Positions 23,150-30,959 of a stretch of DNA of 31,952 nt are shown here, piece by piece; position 1 is the stretch's first letter; the number at the start of each line of letters is the position of its first letter. The stretch spans positions 1 to 31,952 of IMG/VR virus record IMGVR_UViG_3300010367_000129; one strand, 5' to 3'. The DNA comes from a virus. The position numbers were made by a program, and so were the translations under genes. The notes beneath the pieces were generated by a model. It ran no database searches. It saw only the letters and a list, made by a program, of their open reading frames with translations, and was not told where the DNA came from.

Positions 23150-23947
23150 TCAGGTCTGGCCCGATCCGGCGTTCTGGTCGCCGGCGTCGCCGGCGGTGTT
23201 CTCTGCCGGCGGCGGCTCCTTGTTGAGGAGCTTCTGCAGGCGGGTAATTTCTTGCTTCACGCCGCACCGGTTGTTCAGCTGGTAGGCGCGGGTCAGGTGG
23301 AGCAGCGCGCGCTCGCGATAGGCGCGGGCCGCGCCCGGAACGCCCGTGCTGGTTTCGATGGCGGGATCGGACGACAGGCGGACAAATTCCAGGCCAAGGG
23401 CCTTCTGGACCTTCGCCGCGACCTCGTCGGGCATATCGGCCTCGGCCGTCAGCTCATGGACGCGCAGCAGCTCGTGATAGGGAGCCGCTTCCCCGGCCTC
23501 CAGCAGACGGATCGCGTTGACCGCAACCTCCTCGGCCAGGACGACTACCAGGCCGCGCGAAAAGCGGTCAGGCATCACCAGGTTCCAGCGCAGGGCGTAT
23601 TCGGCCAGAGGCAGCGCGCCAGCGAAGTCGCCGACATCGATCCGCCACAGCATGATCGTGACCAAGACTTCGTCCTGGACGCCTCCGCCGCCGGCCGCCT
23701 CTCCCTCAAGCACACCCTGGACCCACGGGTCATAGGTCGGCAGCAGCTCTCTCTTCAGCGCGATCTTGCGCTCGACCGACTGAAGGGTCTTCAGGCGCAC
23801 CATGTCGGTGCGGAGCCGAAGCATCTCCAGGTCATAGGCCGAGGCGCGCGGGCCGCGATCGGCAGGCTGAGCCGAGGCCTTGGCCTGACCGACTACGTGA
23901 CCGGCCAGGGTTCTGGACTTGTGCTCAAGGAAGACGTTGCGCGACAT
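23150..23947 (-). CDS. M: Small terminase subunit M
   Basis: This 265-aa P2 gpM homologue is the terminase endonuclease/DNA recognition subunit. It shows the helix RLRTDMVRLKTLQSVERKI, a motif resembling the P2 M core (LLPTYDPWVQGVLEG), ALPLAEYALRWNLVMPDRF, and a C-terminal AYQLNNRCGVKQEITRLQKLL helix. It lies three bases after N. Confidence 0.92.
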   Translation of the reverse strand: MSRNVFLEHKSRTLAGHVVGQAKASAQPADRGPRASAYDLEMLRLRTDMVRLKTLQSVERKIALKRELLPTYDPWVQGVLEGEAAGGGGVQDEVLVTIMLWRIDVGDFAGALPLAEYALRWNLVMPDRFSRGLVVVLAEEVAVNAIRLLEAGEAAPYHELLRVHELTAEADMPDEVAAKVQKALGLEFVRLSSDPAIETSTGVPGAARAYRERALLHLTRAYQLNNRCGVKQEITRLQKLLNKEPPPAENTAGDAGDQNAGSGQT

Positions 23948-23949
23948 GG

Positions 23950-25029
23950 TTAGTCGGCCGCCGGCCAGGACTCGCCGTCGGTGCTGATGTTTTCGATCAG
24001 CACGGCCCAGTCGTAGTCTTCAACGACATAGGCGTCGTTGCTGGACGTGTAGGTCGAAACGCGGTCCAAGTTGGGTTCGTCCTGGACGCGCTCGCGGCGG
24101 CCGCCTTCCTGGTAGTAGATCGACAGGTTGTCGAGGGTGGTGATCAGGATCGAGGAGTCGGGGAAGTAGGGAACTTCCTCGACATTCTTGCCGCCCAGCT
24201 TCTTCTGACTCATGATCTGGCCAGCGGCGATCTGCTCGCTCGGAGCTTGCTTCACGTCGATCAGCGGGAAGAACTTGTCGTTCATCAGATCCTGGCCGAC
24301 GACGACCACCAGGTTCGGGTTGCCCCGAACGTAGGCCGGCAGCAGTTGGATGGCGGCGGTGACGGCGGCGTCCAGATTGGCGAAGTCGCCCTTCACGCCG
24401 CGCGAGCTGACGTCGGCGTGGTCCTCGGGATAAAAGCCCACCCGGATGACGCCTGGCTTGGCGCCTTGCTTCAGCCAGTGGTCGGGCCTGTTCGTCCGGA
24501 TGTGCTGGAGCCAGCCGATCGCGACGTCCTGCAGCAGCGGATAGGCGTCGAGGTCGGTGTCGGCGGCGGCGTGGGTGCCGTTCCAGCCGATCATGATGCG
24601 ATCCAGCGCTTTTTGCTGGATCACCACGTCGCGCATCATCGTCTGGAAGTTGGGGAACTTGGCCCAGGTGTCGATCTTGTCGTACTTGACGAAGGTGTCG
24701 CAGTCGATCTTGACGCACTCGTACCCCTGGCTGTCGAGGCCGGTGCCGTCCTTTGGTTTGCGACCGTTACCGGCCGAGGTGTTGGTCCGGCTCGAAAGCG
24801 GCCCGGTGGACGTCATGCCCAGTTTGTCGCCCTTCAGCTGCGTCACCGGCAGAACGTTGATCTTGCCGAGGAAGGCGGCCGATTCCTGGACCTTCTTTTC
24901 CAGCTTTTGTTCGACGGACGGGGTGACGGTGAAGCCCTGAACGGCGGCCTCGGCGGTCAGGCCGCTCAGACCGGCCACGGCCGACAGGTAGGAATTGAAG
25001 GCCACGCGGGCGGCGGCGGACATCGTCAT
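23950..25029 (-). CDS. N: Major capsid protein N
   Basis: This 359-aa P2 major capsid protein has N-terminal MSAAARVAFNSYLSAVAGLSG, PSVEQKLEKKVQESAAFLGKI and NVLPVTQLKGDKLGM (typical of Phage_cap_P2), and a C-terminal YTSSNDAYVVEDYDW region. Like P2 N, its first residues are probably removed by the O protease. A GAAA-containing leader separates it from O. Confidence 0.95.
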   Translation of the reverse strand: MTMSAAARVAFNSYLSAVAGLSGLTAEAAVQGFTVTPSVEQKLEKKVQESAAFLGKINVLPVTQLKGDKLGMTSTGPLSSRTNTSAGNGRKPKDGTGLDSQGYECVKIDCDTFVKYDKIDTWAKFPNFQTMMRDVVIQQKALDRIMIGWNGTHAAADTDLDAYPLLQDVAIGWLQHIRTNRPDHWLKQGAKPGVIRVGFYPEDHADVSSRGVKGDFANLDAAVTAAIQLLPAYVRGNPNLVVVVGQDLMNDKFFPLIDVKQAPSEQIAAGQIMSQKKLGGKNVEEVPYFPDSSILITTLDNLSIYYQEGGRRERVQDEPNLDRVSTYTSSNDAYVVEDYDWAVLIENISTDGESWPAAD

Positions 25030-25078
25030 GGGCGGATTTCCAGCGAAAGGGGGACGGTGGCGAGAGGCGCGGGTTGGT

Positions 25079-25945
25079 TCAGCACTCGATGGCTTGACCG
25101 CCGCCGCCGGTGACGGGCGGGCGTGTGGTGGTGCGCAGCTCCGTGTTTTCGAGCTGGGCCTTGAGCGAGGCGAAGTCGGTCTTCACCGTCGCGATGGCCT
25201 CGGCCGACAAGCGGGCGTTGTCGTTCACGGCTTTCCCGATCTCGGCGAAGCCCTCGGTCAGAGCCTTGCTGAATGCGGCCAGATCCGGGATTGCCGGTTC
25301 ATTGGCTGGGGCAGGCGGCGGCGTGGTCTTGCCCCCGAGCGATGCGAGGATCCGCTCCCCGATCGAGGCGAACACCTTGAGAGGATCCTTGTCGGCGTCG
25401 CCCTCCCCTTCCAGTTCAAAGCTGGTCTCGAACGCGGCCGAGAATAGGTTGTCGGGCGAGGTCTTGCGGCTGTCGAACATGGCCTTGAGACCGGCGGCGC
25501 CGGCGGCGTTCGATGCCGAGAATTCCAGGATGTCGGTGCCGAGGCTGGCGGGGTTGTCGGTAGCGGCCAAGCCGACCAGACCGGCCTTGCCGGAGTTGGC
25601 GAAATTCGGCGCGACCTCGATCGAGGTGTAGATCTTCTGCTTCTTCTTGGTGAGTTCGACCAGGCTGGCGGTCGGTTCTATCTGGGCGAAGAGCGCCAGA
25701 CGCCGTTCCATCTTCCCGCCGACCTCAATGTCCTTGAAGTCGGTTTTCACGGCCAGAACATCGCCGTAGGCCCCGAAAGGCGATTCCGGGGCGACGCCCT
25801 TGATGTGCTCGATGTTGACGCGGGCGCCGTAGGTGGCGCGGTTGTAGGTGGCGGCGATGTCGGTCAGCCAGCTGGCTTCGATCTTTCGGCCGTCCGTGGC
25901 GGTGGCGCCTTCGACGGCGACGCAGAAGAAGCGGGTCTTGGACAT
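25079..25945 (-). CDS. O: Capsid scaffold and protease O
   Basis: This 288-aa P2 gpO homologue has an N-terminal serine protease followed by a scaffold helix. D18, H47 and S108 (in KIYTSIEV) match the P2 catalytic residues D19, H48 and S107 closely. The C-terminus contains the scaffold-like helical stretch ALSAEAIATVKTDFASLKAQL. A GGAG Shine-Dalgarno precedes the ATG, unlike the P gene that diverges from it. The shared activator box is centred 103 bp upstream, which would give a leader of about 48 nt. Confidence 0.92.
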   Translation of the reverse strand: MSKTRFFCVAVEGATATDGRKIEASWLTDIAATYNRATYGARVNIEHIKGVAPESPFGAYGDVLAVKTDFKDIEVGGKMERRLALFAQIEPTASLVELTKKKQKIYTSIEVAPNFANSGKAGLVGLAATDNPASLGTDILEFSASNAAGAAGLKAMFDSRKTSPDNLFSAAFETSFELEGEGDADKDPLKVFASIGERILASLGGKTTPPPAPANEPAIPDLAAFSKALTEGFAEIGKAVNDNARLSAEAIATVKTDFASLKAQLENTELRTTTRPPVTGGGGQAIEC

Positions 25946-26036
25946 GTGGGCTCCAGGGCGGTCGCCCAGGCGGGCGGTCGGGGCGATTGCAGGCCCTAAA
26001 CCGTCACGTCGCCCCCGGTCGGCTCAAGTTGCGCAC

Positions 26037-26059
26037 GTTGTAGAACGCCAGGTCACAAC
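26037..26059. promoter_or_regulatory. Ogr-type activator box between O and P
   Basis: GTTGT and ACAAC are separated by 13 bp. Only one such box is seen in the O-P gap. Its centre (26048) is 57 bp from the P start codon, like the V and J boxes. Read leftwards, it would place an O transcript start near 25993, leaving room for the O Shine-Dalgarno. It may therefore serve both operons. Confidence 0.72.
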
Positions 26060-26104
26060 AAGGCCGACACGACGCCCACGCTCTGGACGCACAGTTTCGC
26101 GCCC

Positions 26105-27898
26105 ATGGCTGAGACCACTTCCCACCTCCTGACCGGGCAAGACCCCCGGCGCGCGGCGCGTAGCCTCTACTGGCGCGGGTGGGGCGTGACACAGTTGGCC
26201 GAGGAGCTCGGTCTGAAGCGGGCCACGGTCGAGAGCTGGAAGCAGCGCGACCGATGGGATGACGCTCCCTCGATCCAGAAAATGGAGGACTGCCTCGAAA
26301 CGCGGTTCATGGCGCTGGTCGCCAAGGACGCGAAGACCGGCGGTGACATCAAGGAGATCGATCTCCTCGGCCGGCAGGCTGAGCGCCTGGCCCGCGTGCG
26401 TCGCTACGACGCCGGCGGAACCGAGGCGGATCTCAACCCCAATATCGAGGCCCGCAACGCCAAGCCGAAGAAGCCGGCCAAGCGCAACTATTTCGATGAA
26501 GACCAGGTCGCCGCACTGCGCGAGGCACTGGAGGCAAGCCTTTACGGCCACCAGCGCGATTGGATGGCCAGCTCGTCCTTCCGGACCCGCGTCATCCTCA
26601 AGGCGCGTCAGATCGGCGCGACGCTGTACTTCTCCCGCGAAGCGCTGGTGAAGGCGTTGGAGACCGGCCACAACCAAGTGTTCCTGTCGGCGTCCAAGGC
26701 CCAGGCCTTGCACTTTCGGCAGTACATTGTCGATTGGGCCTACTCAGTAACGGGCGTGAAGCTGACGGGCGACCCGATCGTCATCGATCGGGGCGAGGGC
26801 CATGAAAGCGTGACCCTCTACTTCCTGGGCACGAACTACCGCACCGCCCAGGGTTATCACGGCGACTTCTACTTCGACGAATTCTTCTGGGTCCATGGCT
26901 TCGAACAGATTTCGAAGGTCGCGGGCGGAATCGCGATGCAGAAGAAGTACCGCAAGACCTACTTCAGCACGCCGAGCTCCGTGAACCACGAGGCCTATCC
27001 ATTCTGGACAGGCGAGGCGCGCAACAAGAACCGCCGCAAGGATAAGCGCGTCGAGATCGACGTCAGCCACAAGGCGCTGAAGGACGGCCAGCTAGGGCCG
27101 GATCGGATCTGGCGCCAGATCGTCACCATCCTGGACGCGATCGGCAAGGGCTACGACCTCTTCGACCTGGACGAGCTGCGCGACGAATACAGCGAGGCCG
27201 ACTTCGCCAACCTGTTGATGTGCGGCTTCATCGACGACACAGAGTCCACCTTCCCCCTGGCCGCGCTGCTGAAGTGCACGGTGGACGCGTTCGAGTCCTG
27301 GACCGACTTCGACTTCTACGCCGCCCTGGAAGGCCGGCGCGCCTACCAGGGCGAGGTCTGGCTGAGCTATGACCCGTCCGAGAGCGCCGACAGCGCGGGC
27401 TGCGTCGTCCTGGCCCCGCCAGCGACGCCCGGCGGCCGCTTCCGTGTGCTGGAGCGGTTCCAATGGTGGGGCAACGACTTCGACGCCCAAGCGACGGAGC
27501 TGCGCAAGCTCAAGGATCGCTACAACGTCACCAAGATCCGGATCGACGCCACCGGCCTTGGCGCGGCGGTCTACCAACTGGTCAAGGTGTGGTTCCCCAC
27601 GGTCGAGGGTCTGAAGTATACGGCGGACCTCAAGGTTGCCATGGTCCAGAAGACCCTGGACACCATGCGACGCGGCCGTCTGGAATTCGACACCGCCGCC
27701 GTCGATCTGATGTCGGCCATGATCACCGTCCGCAAGGTCATGACCGACAGCGGCCGGGCGATGACCTACGAGTCGCCCCGTAGCAAGATCACCGGCCACG
27801 CGGATCTGGCTTGGGCTCTCATGCAGGGCGTCCACATCGAGCCACTCGCCGCCCCGATCGAGGGCGAGGCCACCAAATCCCGAATGGAGATCTTCTGA
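26105..27898 (+). CDS. P: Large terminase subunit P
   Basis: This 597-aa P2 gpP homologue is the packaging ATPase. An N-terminal helix-turn-helix (GVTQLAEELGLKRATVESWK) is followed by a linker, then the ATPase with LKARQIGATLYFSREAL (Walker A-like), SASKAQA, and FYFDEFFWVHG (Walker B). The C-terminal nuclease-like region begins with VWLSYDPSESAD and holds further acidic residues (IRIDATGLG). The ATG has no Shine-Dalgarno, suggesting a leaderless transcript. Its stop overlaps the Q start. Confidence 0.95.
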   Translation: MAETTSHLLTGQDPRRAARSLYWRGWGVTQLAEELGLKRATVESWKQRDRWDDAPSIQKMEDCLETRFMALVAKDAKTGGDIKEIDLLGRQAERLARVRRYDAGGTEADLNPNIEARNAKPKKPAKRNYFDEDQVAALREALEASLYGHQRDWMASSSFRTRVILKARQIGATLYFSREALVKALETGHNQVFLSASKAQALHFRQYIVDWAYSVTGVKLTGDPIVIDRGEGHESVTLYFLGTNYRTAQGYHGDFYFDEFFWVHGFEQISKVAGGIAMQKKYRKTYFSTPSSVNHEAYPFWTGEARNKNRRKDKRVEIDVSHKALKDGQLGPDRIWRQIVTILDAIGKGYDLFDLDELRDEYSEADFANLLMCGFIDDTESTFPLAALLKCTVDAFESWTDFDFYAALEGRRAYQGEVWLSYDPSESADSAGCVVLAPPATPGGRFRVLERFQWWGNDFDAQATELRKLKDRYNVTKIRIDATGLGAAVYQLVKVWFPTVEGLKYTADLKVAMVQKTLDTMRRGRLEFDTAAVDLMSAMITVRKVMTDSGRAMTYESPRSKITGHADLAWALMQGVHIEPLAAPIEGEATKSRMEIF

Positions 27899-28962
27899 TG
27901 ACCGACGCCGCGACGGCGCCCGAGGCTGCGGCCACGACCGAGCTGACCACGGCCAGCGCCGGCGCGGCTGCGCCCGGCGTCCAGGCCTTCACCTTCGGCG
28001 ACGCCGAGCCGGTCAACAGCCGGCGCGAGATGCTCGATTTCATCGAGTGCTGGCACAATGGCCGCTGGTACGAGCCGCCGGTGTCGGTGAAGGGCCTGGC
28101 CCGCGCCAAGAGCGTGGGGCCGCACCACGAAAGCGCCATCAACATCAAGCGCAACCTGCTGGTCTCGTCCTTCATCCCCCATCGGCTGCTGAGCCGCGAG
28201 CAATTCGAGGGCCTGGTTCTCGACTACCTGGTATTCGGCAACTCTTACGTGGAACGCCGCGACAATGTCGCCGGCGGCGCCCTGCGGCTTGAGCGCTCGA
28301 TGGCGATCGTCACCCGTCGCGGGATCGTGCCGGGGACCTTCTTTTCGGTGGCCGACTATCGGAACGAATACGCCTTCCAGCCTGGGTCGGTGCTCCAGAT
28401 CAAACAAGCCGACGTCACCCAAGAGATCTATGGTCTGCCCGAATATCTGGGCGCGCTGCAGAGCGCCTGGCTGAACGAAGCGGCCACCCTCTTTCGCCGA
28501 CGCTACTACCTCAACGGCTCGCACGCTGGGTTCGTATTCTACATGACGGACGCGGCCCAGCAGCAGTCGGATGTCGACGACCTGCGCCAGGCCATGAAGG
28601 ACTCAAAGGGGCCGGGCAACTTCAGGAACATGTTCATCTACGCGCCCAACGGGAAGAAGGACGGGATCCAGATCATCCCGATCAGCGAGGTCGCCGCCAA
28701 GGACGAGTTCCTGGGGATCAAGAACACCACCCGCGACGACGTCCTGGCCGCGCACCGCGTGCCGCCCCAACTGCTTGGCATGGTCCCCGCGAACGCCGGG
28801 GGATTTGGCGACGTGGGCAAGGCGACCGAGGTCTTCGAGCGCAACGAAATCGTCCCTCTGCAGACGCGTTTTCTCGCAATCAACGACTGGATCGCGGAAG
28901 AAGTCGTGAGCTTCAGACCGTTTGACTGGCAGATTGCCTCGGCGAAAGCGGCCGCCGCCTGA
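27898..28962 (+). CDS. Q: Portal protein Q
   Basis: This 354-aa P2 gpQ homologue forms the portal vertex. It starts at ATG 27898, overlapping the P stop (TGATG). Recognisable parts are WYEPPVSVKGLARAKS, PHHESAINIKRNLL, DYLVFGNSYVERRDN, and the C-terminal RVPPQLLGMVPANAGGFGD region. The first 30 residues are Ala/Thr-rich and variable. It is the last identifiable late gene on this side; P2 has cos and then tin/old beyond it. Confidence 0.95.
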   Translation: MTDAATAPEAAATTELTTASAGAAAPGVQAFTFGDAEPVNSRREMLDFIECWHNGRWYEPPVSVKGLARAKSVGPHHESAINIKRNLLVSSFIPHRLLSREQFEGLVLDYLVFGNSYVERRDNVAGGALRLERSMAIVTRRGIVPGTFFSVADYRNEYAFQPGSVLQIKQADVTQEIYGLPEYLGALQSAWLNEAATLFRRRYYLNGSHAGFVFYMTDAAQQQSDVDDLRQAMKDSKGPGNFRNMFIYAPNGKKDGIQIIPISEVAAKDEFLGIKNTTRDDVLAAHRVPPQLLGMVPANAGGFGDVGKATEVFERNEIVPLQTRFLAINDWIAEEVVSFRPFDWQIASAKAAAA

Positions 28963-29252
28963 GCAGCGCGACCGGTAGCTACGTGGTAACCGCCTGGCAG
29001 GCCAGGGAGCGGGTGCCAATTGCATGCGCCAGCACGCGAGGACGGCAGCCACGCCCCGGAACTACCGCAGCGAAACTAGGTGATTGGGCACGAACAGGCC
29101 CCCAAAGTGCCAAGCCTAGCTACTCAATTAATCCGATAGAGGAAGTGATTTATTCGACTCCCGGTCCCGCCATATTTTGCGTAGTGTGTCCCAGCGCGCC
29201 GGCGAGAGCGGCTCGTATTGATCACTTCCCCGCGCAACAGCGAGAGAGCGCG
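28963..29252. other. Intergenic region to the right of Q
   Basis: No gene is supported. The P2 cos site lies next to Q, so cos may lie here, but I could not match it by sequence. A 9-bp inverted repeat (GGAAGTGAT at 29141-29149, ATCACTTCC at 29221-29229) frames 71 bp, part of it AT-rich. The next gene starts 23 bp after the second arm. The region may hold regulatory signals or a recombination end. Confidence 0.35.
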
Positions 29253-29585
29253 ATGCCTGATCAGCAGAGCACCGGCCGCAGGGCGGCCCTTGAGGCGAAG
29301 GCCTGGTTCCGAAAACTGAGCAACATTTCGGTCAGCAATGAAGAGATCTGGGCATGGGCCAAATGGAACCGAGATCCGACAAACCGGGTCGCGTACAATC
29401 GGGTCGAGGCGCGTAGCCGAAAAGCTCCCGATGTTTGTCTCTTCACCGAGGCGGAGATCCTCGCCGCGTTGAAGCGCCGCCCGGATCTGGCGCGGGCGTA
29501 CCGGGCGGCGTTCAAGAGGCAAGAGCGGCCATCGACGTTGGCGGATATAGCGCGTGAACTCTCGATCCGGATCGGCCTTCCGTAG
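29253..29585 (+). CDS. Small protein with DUF4880-like N-terminal part
   Basis: From ATG 29253 (GAGAGAG upstream) this is 110 aa. Residues 11-52 (ALEAKAWFRKLSN, then EEIWAWAKWNRDP-NRVAYNRVE) follow the pattern of the DUF4880/FecR N-terminal domain: W-L...A-W...D-P-N-R-A-F-V-E. The remainder (LFTEAEILAALKRR...) matches no FecR domain I know, and there is no membrane helix, so it is not a FecR anti-sigma factor. It could be a diverged single-domain protein. It faces the SRAP remnant, ten bases away. Confidence 0.55.
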   Translation: MPDQQSTGRRAALEAKAWFRKLSNISVSNEEIWAWAKWNRDPTNRVAYNRVEARSRKAPDVCLFTEAEILAALKRRPDLARAYRAAFKRQERPSTLADIARELSIRIGLP

Positions 29586-29594
29586 CGCCCTGGT

Positions 29595-29924
29595 CTAGCT
29601 GAACAGGTCCGCCGGCTCTGGTGGAAAGTCCCGCTCCACGTTGAGCGTGCCGGCGGCGGCCGGTGCGAGCATTTCAGCCTGGGGGCGGGCCAGGTCCAGC
29701 CAGTCGCGGCCTTGTTCGGCCGACAGAAGCACGATCTGGCGATCGTGGTAGGGCGCGATGTCCGGCCCCGGCTCCGTCGTCAGCATGGTCCAGCAGCCGT
29801 TCTTGACGATGCCGGCGATCCAAAACAGCGGATTGTCGACCATCGTGAACTTCCAGCGCGTCTTGCGCTTCTGGCCTGGCTGCGGCGCGGTGAACTCATA
29901 GAAGGCGTCGGCCGGGATACCGCT
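29595..29924 (-). pseudogene. C-terminal remnant of an SRAP (HMCES/YedK-type) gene
   Basis: The minus-strand frame encodes IPADAFYEFTAP, then FWIAGIVKNGCWTMLTTEP, APYHDRQIVLLS and DWLDLARPQAEML. These are the SRAP conserved C-terminal motifs: PADAFYEF, the glycine-rich strand, TT-P and the catalytic-pocket HDR. SRAP proteins crosslink to abasic sites in single-stranded DNA through Cys2. The N-terminal half with Cys2 is missing: a TGA interrupts the frame at 29925-29927, just before residues that should read CLIPADAFYEF. The gene is therefore broken, and the breakpoint lies at about 29922. Confidence 0.8.
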
Positions 29925-30458
29925 TCAAAAGCCATAGCTCTCGGCGAGTGGGTCGAGCGATTGCAGGGCAAGCTCGTTCGGGTCACCGAAACGATCTCGT
30001 GGCGGCCGGACACCGATTTCGAACGCCACTCCTCCGCGCTTGTGAGCTTTGATTTCGTCGTCAGCAAAGCCATGTGGCAGATGAGCGGTGGGCACTACGT
30101 ATTGTATGGCCCATCTGCCGCGGTGACCCGAGCAGCGGCTGGAGCCGATACGTCAAGGCTCGCGCTTGACCCCCCACCTCGCCCCCGGGCTTCTCTAGTC
30201 GCATTTGATGCGCTTTCAGCCCTCCAGGCTGGCCCAGACCGGCCGGGGTGGTTATGGCAAAAGCTGGGTGCCGATGGTGATGCAGATTGATGCAAGCTGG
30301 CACCTCTTTTTGAGGTCATCGTCGAAAGCACCTCCGGGGCATCGGATCGCCCGGGAAATGCCATGAGTGTTAAAGCTTAGCTATTGACACTTGTGGGTTG
30401 CGCATGCGCGCATTGCTCTCGCGTCGGGGTGAGGCGCGTAACAACCCTGGAGTGCGCC
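29925..30458. other. Unassigned region between the SRAP remnant and Thoeris
   Basis: A plus-strand frame is open from the SRAP breakpoint to a stop at 30290. It contains ERLQGKLVRVTETISWRP and a MWQMSGGHYVLYGPS segment. It has no start on the right side of the breakpoint except an internal ATG at 30071, so it may be the 3' part of another broken gene; I do not recognise it. A small hairpin (ACCTC-TTTTT-GAGGT, 30302-30316) follows. The rest is the Thoeris upstream region. Confidence 0.3.
30384..30389 (+). promoter_or_regulatory. Candidate -35 element upstream of thsB
   Basis: A perfect TTGACA lies 70 bp upstream of the thsB start in an AT-richer pocket. No good -10 hexamer is found at 16-18 bp. 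A GCGCATGCGC palindrome (30400-30409) lies where a repressor could act. This is the only promoter-like sequence noticed in front of the Thoeris pair. Confidence 0.3.
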
Positions 30459-30959
30459 ATGGCGTACCGGAACAAGGCCTACATCTGCTTCGACGGCGAC
30501 GAGGACATGCGCTACTACCGCCTGATGACGGCGTGGAAGGCGAACGATAACCTCGAATTCAACTTCCATAACGTGCACGACCTCAACACCGCCCGCGACA
30601 GTAGTCAGGAAGAGAGCATTAAGAAGCAGCTCCGCGAACGGTTCGCAAACTCGAAGCTCCTCATCGTGCTCATCGGCGAAAAGACCAAGGGGCTGACTAA
30701 GTTCGTGAAGTGGGAGATGGAAGTGGCCCTCAGGCTAGGCCTTCCGATTATCGGCGTGAACCTGAACGGCAGCCGGCGGCAGGACGATCGTTGCCCGCCG
30801 ACTATCAAGGGCGAGCTGGCTGTCTACGCGCCCTTCGCGATGAAGATCATTGCTCACGCCATCGATACCTGGCCGGCGGACCACGCGCGGTACGTCAAGG
30901 AAGGGAAGAGCGGTCCCTACTTCTATAACGACCAGATCTACACGTCGTTGGGCCTCTGA
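30459..30959 (+). CDS. thsB: Thoeris ThsB, TIR-like (DUF1863/MTH538-type) sensor enzyme
   Basis: This 166-aa protein is made from ATG 30459, with GGAG six bases upstream. It begins MAYRNKAYICFDGDEDMRYY, like the first strand and helix of MTH538 TIR-like proteins. ESIKKQLRERFANSKLLIVLIG (about 52-73) and KWEMEVALRLGLPIIGVNLNG (84-104) complete the fold, with the glutamate of KWEME as probable catalytic residue. ThsB senses infection and makes an ADP-ribose-derived signal from NAD+. The next gene encodes the matching effector and overlaps by one base (TGATG). Assignment is by fold pattern plus partner. Confidence 0.85.
   Translation: MAYRNKAYICFDGDEDMRYYRLMTAWKANDNLEFNFHNVHDLNTARDSSQEESIKKQLRERFANSKLLIVLIGEKTKGLTKFVKWEMEVALRLGLPIIGVNLNGSRRQDDRCPPTIKGELAVYAPFAMKIIAHAIDTWPADHARYVKEGKSGPYFYNDQIYTSLGL

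Noticed and set aside
29253-29585. FecR anti-sigma regulator
   Set aside because: Only the DUF4880-like part is present; there is no membrane helix, FecR domain or adjacent sigma factor gene.
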